The notes beneath the pieces were generated by a model. That model was not told where the DNA came from and made no database searches. It worked only from the letters and a program-made list of their open reading frames with translations. Shown piece after piece: positions 1-13,800 of a DNA stretch of 64,000 nucleotides. Position numbers and translations under genes: made by a program. Within the stretch, counting starts at the first letter, position 1, and the number at the start of each line of letters is the position of its first letter. Origin of the DNA: Liolophura sinensis (lineage: Eukaryota > Mollusca > Polyplacophora > Chitonida > Chitonidae); the NCBI RefSeq assembly GCF_032854445.1, contig NC_088307.1, positions 27,196,547 through 27,260,546 on the forward strand. The letters run 5' to 3'.

Positions 1-105
1 TTAAATGTACAGGTGTGGTACCACGGTGATCATTTTTGTAAAAGGAATTAAAATTTTGAGTATTAGCATGAATTGGTGTTGACTGTCACAGTCCATTTTA
101 GGTAG

Positions 106-330
106 TGACCTGCGTGGCCGAGGTGGTTAGCCCACCAGCACTGCGCACCAATCTGGCCGATGTGTGTTGAAGCTCATACTGGCTTCCTCTTTGGCCGTAC
201 GTGGGAAGGATGGTGGTGGGTCCCCCCCCCCCCCCCACCCGCCCCCCGGGCTGTGTCCGGTTTCCTCCCATCACAATGTTGGCCACCATCGTATAAGTGA
301 AATATTCTTGAGTGTTACTGCTCCAGTTTT
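106..330 (+). mobile_element. tRNA-derived SINE, diverged
   Basis: Head 'cgtggccgaggtggttagcc' and tail 'gtataagtgaaatattcttg' match the family consensus seen elsewhere in the window. Carries a long C-run near 220. Confidence 0.8.
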
Positions 331-1334
331 ACAGTTTTAAAATTGGTCGGAAACTGATACTGTTAGCGGTGAATGTTCACACGTGTGAAATAATTGTATT
401 GATGGAAAGCAAACGGTTTCCATTCATCGAACTTGCGGCGTTGTCCGCTTAATACTTGCGCAAGGGAGCCCCTGTTAAGAAAGTAAGCGACTGTCGGGAA
501 TATTGAAAATTGTCAGGAAATGGGGATGAACACACGTCTCTGTTGACCTGATTGATACCCAAGCTCTTTAAATAAGAAGTCCTTGACTCACATCCTCTGT
601 CAAAACATTGACGGGAGACAACTCTGCAAGATCATTGACGGGAGACAACTCCGCCGAATTTACGTTGTTGGTTAATTATATGCACTTACCATATGTTTTA
701 TGGCTTATTTTGAAACTTCCTGTGCCGAATGCACAAAAAGAAGAATAACTATACCGTGGTTAAGGCTATTATGAGAATTGTTATTCCTCTCTTCCTGATA
801 TAGGAAAAATTGGTTATGCATATAATGAAGTGTAACTACATGTAATCAGTGCATAACTATATGGGAAATAATCGTATGCTCTGGTGTAACGTTACGGCCC
901 GTTCTCTGGCTGCGATTTGTGATACCAATTTGTACAGCACCCGAACCGTTTCGACATCTGTCGCCTACAACAAGTTGTGAGCTGGTGGAAAGAGGGAAAG
1001 TTCTATTTTCATGCTACAAATCGCATGTGCTTGCGAATCAAATCACTTCAGTTTTTCCGGTATAAATTAATCACCCTTTGTGTTACCAATCAATACTTGT
1101 CAACAACGATGACGATATAAATGCTTGTACTGAGAAAAGAATACTGGTGTACCCTCACTGAAACTGAGCAATTTATTGCTTACTATCTCTGTCAAGATCT
1201 ACTATATATGAAATTACACATCACACATCATGGGCCATTATTCCGTAATATAGAGATCGGATTGGACTAACAGGATATTATTTTAAATGTGACTGTAGAC
1301 TGTTGGTAAATGGTTTGTCCAGATTTCACCTACC

Positions 1335-1425
1335 CTGTCACATTATACTGACACCGGACCAACCAGCTCTGTTACCTTGCTCTAACCTCTCAGTTCTGAG
1401 TGCCAGGCGAGGCACCAATAAGTAC
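1335..1425. repeat. dispersed repeat, inverted copy at 20555-20650
   Basis: The segment 'ctctaacctctcagttctga' with flanks recurs in reverse complement at 20555-20650 ('actgagaggttagagcacag'). Confidence 0.7.
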
Positions 1426-1589
1426 CATTTTCATACGCCAGCCGTCATTACGTGGGTCGTGTTATAATAGAGCGGTTTTATCCGTCTCTCTGCCTATTTG
1501 CCCGTCCGCATTCGTGTTCGGTCAATATATCTCCAATTGTTTTCTACATGCAGTTTAAATTCATAGTAAACACATAGATACTGATATGA

Positions 1590-2300
1590 TGATATGTCGT
1601 GACCCACATGGTCAGTTCCCATATGGGTTTTTGGCAGGGCTACAACTCCAACTATTTTCCACGTAGAATTTTAACTTTCGTCCCCCCCCCCTCCCCACTG
1701 TTTTAATTTTTGATGGACACATACATGTAGATACGTTGTGACGATGTATCGCGACCCACATTTCTCCACGTCCTCCGTTGCCATGGTAACCAGATTGCCA
1801 ATTTGCCCTTCTATCTAATATATATTTAGGTATGAACTTCGTGTCCAGGCTACAACTCCAATTGCTTTCCATGTGCAGTTTTAATTCTTTTTACAATACT
1901 TAGATATAGAACGAATAAACATATTGAAGGTGAAGATTTATCGAAATGTGTCCATCTCCAGAGTTGCCATGCTAACCACACTGACATTTTCCGTATATGT
2001 ATTATGTAAATAAGTAAGTCCTCGTGTCTGGGTTACAATTCCTATTGATCTGCATGCACAGTTTTAGTTTTTGGTGGATACATAGATACAGGTGTATCGA
2101 CGTAGGACATCTCAGCTTTTATCTCGTATGTGGTTATCAAGGCAACTAAAACAACCGAAAACTTTCCTTTTCTCCTATATGTGAATTAAAAAGATATAAT
2201 TTCCTCTCTTAACTACAACTCCAGTTGTTTGCTCATGTAGATGGGAGTGCTAATGGATACATATATACAGGGGTGACCACGGACGTTTGTATAAATATTT
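1590..2300. repeat. diverged tandem repeat, units of about 200 bp
   Basis: Four diverged units share 'ggctacaactccaattgctt' followed by a 'gcagttttaat' and a 'gatacatagata' segment. Downstream of the laminin 3' end. Confidence 0.7.
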
Positions 2301-2364
2301 CCTTCAGTAAATGCTTACGTCACGTGGCTGTCGTGATCATTTTGATTTTTGGTGCTTACCTGGC

Positions 2365-2445
2365 TTCCAGAATAATGCTGGGCGCCGTCGTATAAGTGCA
2401 ATATTCTCGAATACGGTGTAAAACAGCAATGCAATAAATAAATAT
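2365..2445 (+). mobile_element. SINE 3' fragment
   Basis: Only the tail is present: 'ccgtcgtataagtgcaatat' and an AATAAATAAA end. Confidence 0.75.
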
Positions 2446-3250
2446 AAGGCTGGAAGTTTCCAAATTCAGTTCACCCCTTAAACCACTGTTTTATTAACAA
2501 AATAGAGAAAGTGTACACAAAGTGGTTATAACACTCAAATTTATGTACTTTTTCAGGCATATCTACTTCGAAGCTGCTCTACAGCTTGCTTGATGCTTTT
2601 AACTTGGAAGGTAAAATCTAATTAATAGCTAAACTTCTTTACTGAATACATGAAAGATATAAATGTGAACTGAACTGAGTTCCTATAAACACTCGTCGCT
2701 GAACATGAAGCAACGCCTTTTAGCACAGAAAAAAGTAGCAGAAGGGAGCATAATGGAACTAAAATGCATCAATTTTATATACGAGACAAGTCACATGTTT
2801 GAGATGGAAGAGCACGATCAATTTATGTATAAAAGGTCTAAATACAAAAAATATTTTCATATCATTCATCATCAATAAAAATTCCTATAGCTTTATTCTT
2901 ACAATACATACGATCAAAAAATGGAAACGCACGCTCTTTTCTTGGAGACATTTTGGGATTAGATGAAAATGGTTGTTATTGAGCGTGTCATAAGCTTCAA
3001 AGCTGAGCTAAAGTTGTTTATAAGGTAAAATATGAATGTACGGCTTTGAATTCAGTCATTCAAACCTTAACTTTCTTATCCAATCAGCCAATCACCTTGT
3101 AAGGCACTCCTCAGAATTGCTATTGATTGGCTGAAGGCGACGAAATTAGGCCTCAGGTTGAAGGTTTCTGCGGAACACACATGCGTGCTAACAAGCTGCA
3201 TCTTCAATGATTACACTACTGTATCAGTATTCAAATTCAGCCTAGCATTG

Positions 3251-3256
3251 TTTATT
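3251..3256 (-). terminator. candidate polyadenylation signal (AATAAA) of the laminin gene
   Basis: AATAAA on the minus strand about 450 bases after the stop codon at 3703. Other candidates further out (for example near 2892) mean the real 3' end cannot be fixed. Confidence 0.35.
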
Positions 3257-3702
3257 TTACAAGAGAGAACATTTAAACAGCGTTGATTCTACTTCTCGTT
3301 AGAAAAAATGGTGAAATGACTTTGGCAAAACAATTAGACTGTCGCAAATATCCCACAGTAAACCTAATGTTCCATATGGGTCGAAATATACCAAAATAAA
3401 ATGTAAATCAAAGATAAAAAGATTTGCACAAAAGACGAGTCGCTGATATAAAGCTAAATAAAGTTACTGAACCTGATATTGAAGACAAAAGGATGAAACT
3501 TTATACATTAAATGAAATCGGTAAGCCAAGACATATTGTAATTTAACTCATTTATACAAGGAGCTGATAGATTAATACGCACTACTGGCGTTCAAAACCT
3601 GGTCTCGCGTGACTTGGTGAGATCTTGCGCGAACTGACCACATCTTCTGCCGATGCAGCGTGTACGTGGTTTAAGATCACGTGAACACATCTAGAATTTC
3701 GA

Positions 3703-4191
3703 TCAGTTATGCACTAGTTGTGACTGAGTGGCACGTAGATTCTGAATATCCAGTTGCAACTGTTCTTTGCGGACAACAGCACTGTCAATCCAGTCTTTCT
3801 GCGCTTGAACTTTATTTCGCAGTTCTGTCACGACTGCCGCCAGCTGCCTCTGATCAAAGTATTCCCGATTAGCTTGAATCTCGTCCTTCAGTTGCTGGAT
3901 TCGGGCAACGTCGATCTCCTGTAAATTCTGCAACGACTGTAGCAGGCTTTCGGCTCTGTCCTTTGTGATGGAAACTTTAGTAAACGCTTCCTGGGCTTTG
4001 AGCTTGGCAGCCTCGGAACTGTTTCGGGCTTCGCTTAGCAATGGTTGCTCAGATTTGCACGTGCTATCTCCAACCTGTACGTAGGTGCTGTTAGCGGCTA
4101 TGATGCGTCCGGCCTGAGTCTCTAGATCATTCAAAACCCCACTGGAATCCGTTTGTAGTTGATTGGCCAGATCATTCACGGGAGATAACGC
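3703..4191 (-). CDS. laminin exon 25: end of coiled coil and stop
   Basis: Encodes 162 residues, ALSPVNDLANQLQTDSSGVL… to …ATQSQLVHN, stop TGA at 3703. Acceptor cttcacag, phase 0. The only cysteine (STCKSEQ) is 117 residues from the end. Mammalian gamma1 carries a C-terminal cysteine and a glutamate third from the end needed for integrin binding, and neither is present here. An upstream acceptor at about 4301 would add some 37 residues in frame but contains no heptads and was not preferred. Confidence 0.85.
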   Translation of the reverse strand, partial: ALSPVNDLANQLQTDSSGVLNDLETQAGRIIAANSTYVQVGDSTCKSEQPLLSEARNSSEAAKLKAQEAFTKVSITKDRAESLLQSLQNLQEIDVARIQQLKDEIQANREYFDQRQLAAVVTELRNKVQAQKDWIDSAVVRKEQLQLDIQNLRATQSQLVHN

Positions 4192-4808
4192 CTGTGAAGT
4201 AAATATCACAAATTTTGTCAGGCCCGGTGGCTGCATAGCATTCTGGCCGCAATCTATTTGAGGGTTTGTAACAGCACTTAGGTTTGATTCATCGAAGAAT
4301 GCCTGTCACAAATACGCTGAGTACAAAATCAAATACATTTAGCAACATATCCACAGATAAATTTACATTTAGCAACATATCCACAGATAAATTTACATTT
4401 AGGAACATGTTATACACGTACAATTAACCAAAAAAAAAGAAAAAAAAACCCAACGAAACATATGTATGCATATTTAGCAACAAAGCCGATAAATGTAAAA
4501 TGTCAACAAATTAAAGATCTCGTGTTCTGTCACTGGAGGTGTTTACAGGAAAACGAATTAATGAACGATTTTGTCACACATGAGGCTCTTCCAGACATTT
4601 TGCTCAATTTATCTCTTTCTGATTTTGAAAAAAGTTGTATGGTGTAACACTTTTATTTTTCGCTGAATTTCCATCATAATGCTTTGACTTTTTTCATATA
4701 TGTAGCTCAATACTTCCATTAACAGGCTCCGATTTCCCAATACAAGTTTCTCTTTATTTCCACTAATGTAAGAGTAAAAAAAAATTTAAGCATTTAGGAA
4801 TACGCTCA

Positions 4809-4889
<81 letters not shown>

Positions 4890-7800
4890 TATATACATAT
4901 GCATAATTGATATAACGAAATACGCGTCACTTACATCCCGTTTTGACCTTTGTAACGCCTCTGCAGTCATCATTTGCTGATGGGCCAATTGTGCGTTGTT
5001 AAAGGCGACGCGAAGCTGCTCCCTTAAGGCTTGGGCGGTTTGTATGGCGGCCTCACTGAGGTTGCGGATTTCCATTACGGTATTCAGGGAATTCTGAGCT
5101 TGCTGCTTTAAATCTGAAAAATTCGGGGCAAGGATCATGAGTTGCGGAAAATGCTGTATTAAGTACATAATATCATACTTGTTATCCTATTTCTTCATGT
5201 CAAGCAGGGATTGTGCTCTTTGTATTCATTTTGGAGCGTTGTGGATTACTCTGCAAGCCATGGTGTTGGAACGACTTGGGCACAGGGTCCAGTTTCTCAA
5301 ACCGGTCGTAACGTTATGCCTGACTAATCTCCAAGGCGTGGCATACTAAAGGCATGTGATGCCTTGGTATTTGCGACCGGCGTAACGTGACGACCACTGA
5401 GGGACAGCCCACAGTTCCACAGAGCAATCCCAGATGGGTGTAACCAACAATTTTAACAAGAGCGAATGTGAATTTCTGTTGCTTTCTACATTGTGTTGAA
5501 TCGAATGTTAAAACATTTCTTTTTAATTTTGGTTAAGTTTTGCAGTCAGATATTTTAACCTCGGGGAAAAGCGTTCATGTCGTCATGGTATTGGAACTTT
5601 TGTAATTTGCAAAACTGGGCAAAGTAACTCAGCATTCAAACGGAGTGAAAACTCACGTCTATTCATTCCCCTACAAGACGTCTTATTACCCAGCACCAAG
5701 CAAAACTCAGTGCAATATTTTCTTTATTTTATGGCATATTTTCAGCAAAGTGACAATACTTACACAACGACGCTAATATTTTATGAAGCCATGCCTGCAT
5801 CACAAAGAAAGTAATGTCCAGTTTACCTAGATATTTATCATAATGCTGGATAGGAATTTCCTTTTGCGATTTTTTGGATGCTTACAGCTCCCCGTTCAGA
5901 TGCTCTCCATCTTAGCATACAAATTTTCCATATTTTCAAGTTAAAGGCTCCGTACATCTGTTTGTATTTACTTTAACTGATCAAAAAAGGCATTTAGGGC
6001 ACGTCGCCGTACGTCTGGAATCTCGGAGCTTCCGGGGCCTCGGTGGCCCTGGATACTAGCCTATAATTGATGGGATAGTCGTTCCGCATGCCTATGTACG
6101 ACCTTAGCAGCTCTCCACCTCGCTGCCCACAGGCCGGATTACGCTGGTCGGTATATGATAAACAAGTAGTATGGAAGCGATCCGAAAACTACATCTGTGC
6201 CAAAATGTGCAGTATAGGCCTTCTTCACCACAACCTTGTGGATGGCCTTATTTTTCTCTTAAAACACGTTCAAACACTATATAGGGTCTTGCAGCCCCTG
6301 AACCCTCGCCTCATTGGTTGGGATAATGCACGACCCCCCTCCCCCCCCCCCCACACACACCGCAACTTTTCCATTTGCTTCCTACAACCCTGTAAGTCGT
6401 TGGGGTCGCCATTCAAAGGCGTTCAAAGCGCCAAGGACACCAGCTTAATATCAGAATTTATTCATTGGTTTGATTGGTATTCAACGTCATACTAAGGAAT
6501 TTTCGCTTACATGACAGTGGTAAGGTTTTTAGAACAGATTTGTCCGCCATATTGATGGCTGAGAGGTGCCCTATAACGAACGTTAGACTACACAAACAGC
6601 CAGACCAAGCTCGTCCACCTTTTATAGTCAACAAAGTTTCGTGATCAGCGTGAGGGTGGTATCACAAAGTAACCTGATAAGCATGTGAGGCCTCGTGCGT
6701 CAAGTTAATATTTCATCGAACTCTCCAAACCTGGGCACGGGTTGCCAACAAGCATTTCGACATCTTTATTCAAAGATTTTACCTTAGAAAACAGACTCAC
6801 TAAACTCACAGAATACAAAGACTAAAACCATACTCACCAGCAATGATAGCGCTAAAACTTAACAATGTGCTCCGCATATCTTCTGCTGCAGTAAACGCAT
6901 TTGAAGCCATGGTCGCCGCTTCCTCCGCGCGCACAGCGGCTGACCGAACTTGTTCTAACAAAATTTCTGATGTACTTAGCACGACCCGGATGTTTCCTAA
7001 TAAGTCAGCTGACTGTGTGACGGCTCTGCTGACCTGACTGGTTAATGTCGTGCTCTGAGCGTTTTCTAAAGCCTGTAAAAGAAAAGGACAAGTCAACAAC
7101 ATCCTTACCTACTTGATGAATTGGCATCACATGAATGCTTTACCGTGGTGTTTGTAGGCTTTCCAGCTGAATTTATGGTGGGAGGGAATCGGGTACAGCC
7201 TGCGGGAAACCCACGACTATCCACAGGTTGCTGAAGAACCTTCCCAGGTACGGCCTGAGAGGAAGGCAGCATTAGCTGGAATTGAACTCACAGCGACCGC
7301 ATTTGTGAGAGGCTACTGGGTCATTACACTGCGCTAACGCGCTAACCAACTGAGCCACGGAGGCCCCAAAGTGACATCACTTCCTGCATGCCCTCATCGT
7401 GAGGCAGTGACCTCTTCTAGATTTCTGTACAAAAGTAGTAGTTGCGATGATGTAAAGGTGGAAAACGCAACACCAATTTCCAAAATAACCACCAACACAA
7501 ACCAAAACGAAATAAAAAAGCATTTAAAATAAGAAAAGTCGACCATTCATTTCCTTCCGGTGCCTTTTATTTTAATCATTTTGTAAATAAGTTAAGACCA
7601 GTCACTCGCAAACTCACTCACTTGGTCCACGTTTCAAATTACTCGCTTACTCTTGAGAGGAATACAAAGCTAGGTTATTTTTAAACAAACCATTTTAATA
7701 GGCAAAAGAATCAGCAAAGAACAAAGATTTTTCACATGGTTACCTTCTCTTGATTTGCTTATCAATATACCAAAAAGATGATATCAATCACTCGCACAAA

Positions 7801-10800
7801 GCATGGGTTGGATGTGAGGTTGTCCTGATTTAGAGGAAATACGTTAGTTTACCTGTTCTCGTAAGGACTGGGCTGATTGCCGGATTTGGCTTGCTTGGGA
7901 CTGTAGATTCTTGGCCACACTTTCACTGGGGACGGCCAGATTTGCCACTTGTTCGTTGATGGCAGTGAAACTGTCAGTTTGGTCCTTCACTCTGGTTAAA
8001 GATCCGGCAGCACTACTGTTGATCATCGTTACCAAGCTATTGAGCTGGTTGACTGATGCTTGCAGTGCCCCTACCCTGCTCGTGACGGCGCCAAGAGCGT
8101 TTGAGGTCTGCGTTGCCATCTGTTGCACGAAAAGGAAATATACTCCAAGTTATACTGCGGCAAAATGCGAGCTCAAGAAGTAATGTTTAGTTTATTTTCA
8201 AAAAGCATTGACTTCGCTTAATTCTAGGCAAGTGACGCCCAGTAAATTGCAGTTACCATCACTGTATTATTTCAAACTTAATTCTGCTTAAACCATGGTG
8301 TTAGGGGCAGTGTAATTTACCACTATTTAAGCATTATTTGCATGAACAGTTAGAATAAATCCGTGACTGAGATAAATAGACCCGACACAGTACGTGATCA
8401 TTTGCCAATCATCACCGCTACTGTGGTTTAAGTCTGCATTCTGCAAGTCATACATGATAAATTAGACCTACACAGACTTAAGCGTAAGCTGGGTAAAATT
8501 AGATTTATTTATCTATTTATTTTATTGGCGTTTTACGCCGTGCTCAAGATTATTTCAGTTACATGACGGCGGCCAGCATTGTTGCGTGAGAAACAGAACT
8601 ACATAACGCAACGCTCATTTCTTCACCACGAAAATACGAGCGAGGGTCACGTAACGTATGGTTCCTTTCTCCAGCAATCCACTAATCGCCAAAGAAACTT
8701 GGAAAAGCGACGCATGGCTCCACAATTAATGTTCCAAACATGGTTTAGCGCCCACTCTCTAGGTTCTTGTCAGTAATTGTGTTTGCGTCTTTGTCAGTGA
8801 CCTATGTAACTGAGTTTGCGCCCTGGTCAGTGACTTATGTGATTGTGTTTGTGTTCTAGTCAGTGATGTACGTAATTGTGTTTGTGTCCTTGTCAGTGAA
8901 CTAAGTAATTGTGTTTGCGTCCTTGAAATCAGGGACCTACGTAACTGTGTATTTGTCCTTGTCAGTGACTAACCTAATTGTGTTTACGTCCTTGAAGTCA
9001 GTGACCTACGTATTTGTGTATTCGTCCTTGTCAGTGACTTACGTAACGGTGTTTGCGTCTTTGTCAGTGACCTACGTAATTGTGATTGCGTCTTTATCAG
9101 TGACCTACGTAATTGTGTTTGCATCCTTGAAATCAGTGACCTACATATTTGTGTATTCGTCTTTGTCAGTGACTTACGTAATTGTGTTTACGTCCTTGAA
9201 GTCAGTGACCTACGTATTTGTGTATTCGTCCTTGTCAGTGACTTACGTAACGGTGTTTGCGTCTTTGTCAGTGACCTACGTAATTGTGGTTGCGTCTTTA
9301 TCATTGACCTACGTAATTGTGGTTGCGTCCTTGAAATCAGTGACCTACGTAACTGTGCTTGCGTCCTTGTCAGTGACCTACGTAATTGTGAACTCGTCCT
9401 TGTCAGTGACTTACGTAAATGTGAATTCGTCCTTGTCAGTGACTTACTTAACTGTGCTTGCACCCTAGACAATGACTAATCTAACTGTGTTTATGTCTTT
9501 GAGGTGAGTGACGTACGTAACTGTTGTTGCGGCCTTGTTAGTGACCTACATGATTGTCTCTAAGTCAACGTTATTTTCCAGGAATTGTAACAATCAAAAA
9601 GAGGGACCCAACGGCCATAAGTCTGCAGCGGTATGGTGATGGTCTGATCGATGAAATGAAGACGATCTAGTATTTAAAAGATCTTATTCCAACCACACAT
9701 TTTACAACGACAATAGACATTGCATACATGGGAATAACCAAAGGAAAAAAAAAACAAGAAATAGAAGAAATCCGAGCAGTGCAAGTCCATTAAGATTTGA
9801 TTTGGTGCCTGTATGGCTGTAACAGAACATTTGTATGAACAAACCTCCAAAGATGCACTGGACACGTTATTCGCGTCTGTCACCACATTTTCTATCGCAG
9901 ATACTTCCCCATCCAGTCTTTGCAGCTCATTGGCTGTAGCTCCAGCCATGGTGCTGAACTCCTGGTTCATGGACACCAGGGTGTTCACCAGGTCCGTTAT
10001 TTTCCTAGACTCCAAACGCAAGGCTGAAATGATACACACAAATTTACAATCAGTTTAATAATTAATTTAATTCTTTGATTTTTGGGTAATGCCAAACTCA
10101 AGATTCACTTCTAAGACGGTAGCCACTTTCACGAGTGGAGGCAACCGGAGTTCCAGGCGTAAACCATCGACCATTGGCAAGTTACTGACGACCTTTCCCA
10201 GATGGGAGACCGTATAGACAAGTGTACTCCAATGAACGATAGCAGTGAAAATCAATTTGATCAAAGTGAATTAAAATTACATTTCTCGGTGTTGGAAGTT
10301 CGAATACAGCTCCCGCTGGTTATCCTTGACCTTAATTTAGAATGTGTGTCGTATACCTCGTGTAATGGGGATTGGAGGGACAATGCCACCATAATCCTGA
10401 AAGTCGTCCCTTACGTTTAGGTAAAATGTTAATGAAAAGGTTGTCAAATACCAATCACATATACAAGCACCTGCCCGGTTTTCTGCTGAAATGACTCCGG
10501 AATAGATGGGCACTTAAACATTGAAAGTAATTTGCGTATTGAAGGAGAAGAACATAAAGTAAACGAACAAAATACAATGGTGCATGTAAGTGACAATAAT
10601 ACCGATTAACACTAAGTTGTTGGTATTATAATAATTCTTTATTTTAGACTGAGTTGTCCACATCATAAATAATAGAAAAACTGTACAAAGATGTAGAGTT
10701 TAAGTTACATGTATTTGACAGATATAAAGGCACGATATAGAAAAGATAGTTTCTATCGCTAGTGAAACAAGAGGCCTGATGTGTGCTAAATACATAAAAC

Positions 10801-13800
10801 TACACTGACACTTGATTCAATGTCAAGTAATGTTCCCAGTAGGTTAATGAATGGCAAACATAGTATATATGACATGGTATTCATTTGAGTGATGTTTTAC
10901 TTCGCACCAGAGAACACATTTCACTCATAAGAAGACGGCCAGCATTGTAGAGGGAGGAAACCGAGCAGAGATCGGGAAAAGCACACGACAACCTGCAGGT
11001 TGCTGAAAGACCGTCTTAAGTAGAACTGGAGAGAAAGCCAGCATGAGGTAGACTTGAACTCAGAACGTTCGCATTGGTGAGAGGCTCATGCGTCGTTATA
11101 ACGGTATCTCACATGATATGATATAACTGGTGGGCTAACACTTACCTTCAAGTTGCATCAAAGCTGTATTTACGGTTCCTTTTATTGCATTGACAGCGCC
11201 TTTAGATACGTCGACATTTACACGCGCTTGACGCAGCTCTGACGCTATGGTGGCGACGATGGCGGTATTGCCTTCAAGGTCAGCCAACAAGATGATGAGC
11301 GTCGCATTCAAATCAGACAGCGTGTCAGCTGTTGTCACTTCCATGTTCTTTGCATCGTCCACCTAACGAAAGAGCAGTTACATAATTTCTTAGTGTTTCC
11401 AAGCTTGCTGCTGTATTCAAGACAGGATGGCATCAATGTCTTTTCCACATGGTTACTTTGCATCTGACACCTTACGGGAAGTACAGCTTTTAAACATTAA
11501 TTTGCTCTCAGATTCCCATAGTTTACTTATTGCATTCAAATTAGACAGTCATATAATGTGATTTCCGTGCTCAGTACATGTTACATGAATTATAAACATC
11601 AAACAATTGGTGATTTTTTCCGTATGGCCAAACCAATTTAAAATGTTATTTACTTTGATTGATTTGATTTAATTGGTGTTTTTTACGCCGTATTCGAGAA
11701 TATTTCACTTTTACAATGGTGGCCAGCATTATGATAGGCGGAAACTAGTCACAGCCCGGGGGAAACCCACGACCATCCACAGGTTGCTGCCAGACCGTCT
11801 CACTTAGGGCCGAAGAGGGAGTCAGCATGAGCTGGACTTGTTTTTAACGAGCAGAATAAATCAGATACCAATGTCGGAGAAGAGTATAAATTTATTGAGA
11901 AATATAATAGAAATTTGTGGAAAATATGAACTCGGCAAATTTTTTGTTGAAGGCATGTGTGTCTAATCAAAAAGCCTGAAAAAAAAAACAGGAAATTCAC
12001 AAAACCCCAAGGTCAAACAAAATAAAAACATTGATTTTTACATTTAATCCATTTTGTTCATTTTTTCGTGTCGGCTCGCCCGTTAACTAACTATAAAAAA
12101 TATAATGAAATTACTAAAGTGTAAAATCTGGCAACGATAAAAATTCCTGGAAGACTTCATGTCTCTCCCACTTATCTTTGCAAATGGTTAAACAACATTC
12201 CCTCTAACGCATATAGCTTCATGGTTATTATGAACTTGGTTTCTTTGGCACAATCAGAGAGGGCTCGCCTAAATACGTCTTGTTTCTGCCATTCAGCTGA
12301 CACATCATTCATCGTTTAACGTAAACAGCTGTGTTCTTAAAATTCTGTTAAATGTCAACTATGATTCTCTTCTGAACGATTGGTATGTTGTTCATGATCA
12401 GTTTGACAAGATGTTCTCGATCATGTTGAACACGATCATGTTGACATGATCATGTCGACACACAGGATATGTTGACACGATGTACACGATCAAGTTGACA
12501 CGGTGTACGCGATCATGCTGACACGTTCCACGCGATCATATTGACATGTAGTACACGATCATATTGACATGCTGTAGACAATCATATTGACACTTTGTAT
12601 ACATCATGTTCAGATGTAGTGCACGATATTGTTGACGCATTGTACACCATCATGTTGACATGTTGTGTACGATTGTGTTAACATCGTGTACACGGTCATG
12701 TTGACATGCAGTCCACGGTCATGTTGACATGTAGTCCACGGTCATGTTGACATGTAGTACACGGTCATGTTGACATGTAGTACACGGTCATGTTGACATG
12801 TAGTACACGGTCATGTTGACATGTAGTACACTGTCATGTTGACATCTTGTACACGATCTTATTGACACGCTGAACGCAACCAAGTCGATACCTTTTACAC
12901 GATCTTAGTTTATTTATTTATTTGATTGGTGTTTTACGCCGTACTCAAGAATACTTCACTTATACGACGGCGGCCAGCATTATTGTGGGTGGAAACCGAA
13001 CATAGACCGGGGAAAACCCACGACCATCAGGTTGCTGACAGACCTTCCCACGTACGGCCGGAGAGGAAGCCAGCACGAGCTGGACTTGAACTCACAGCGA
13101 CCGCATTGGTGAGATACTCCTGGGTCATTACGCTGCGCTAGCGGGCTAACCAACTGAGCTACGGAGGCCCCCACACGATCTTGGTGCCATTTTGTACAAG
13201 ATCATGTAGACATACTGTACGCAATGACGTTAAACTACTGTAAACGATTGTCTTCCTCAATTTAAACTGAAAGTGGGGACTAAATGTTGTCTTTTCACCT
13301 CAGGTTGTTAACTAATTCCTAATTGAAACTTACAAACTGCTGCAGATCGTTCAGATCTGTTACAGCCTTATTGAGTCTTTCAGTAAACCGCCCCAATTCC
13401 GCATTCTTGTCGTTGTCTTTCAGCACTTGAACATGACTGGTCAGGTTATCTCTCATCTGCCTGAGCTCGTTTACCTCCGTCTCAACAAGGACGTAACAAT
13501 CGTCACAAACTGAAACCAGAAAAAAAATTGAGCCTGAATAAAATGTATTGATTTTATAGTTTATCAGAGATTATTCCTGGAAGTATTCATTTAATTTTCA
13601 TTTTAATTCAGTTAATTCAATTTCATATTATTTAATAATCTTTCTGTTACATAAACGGCGGTCTTGTTGACGTCTAGAGAAAACACATCGATTCTCCACC
13701 CATATGACACGATGATGTAACCATTTTATTTGACATTCACGCCACGAGGCCCGAGTCCGGTACAAATTCCAGGCAAACCCCGTGAACTCCCTTGAGTTAC

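Larger units (their letters stand above)
1..3702. other. 3' flank / 3' UTR of the laminin gene
   Basis: Contains the SINE at 106-330, the diverged 200-bp repeats (1590-2300), a SINE fragment (2365-2445) and candidate polyadenylation signals. I see no other gene. Confidence 0.7.

Noticed and set aside
8911-9472. Long open frames on both strands (185 and 94 codons)
   Set aside because: They lie wholly in the 33/36-bp minisatellite and only reflect its codon-multiple period.
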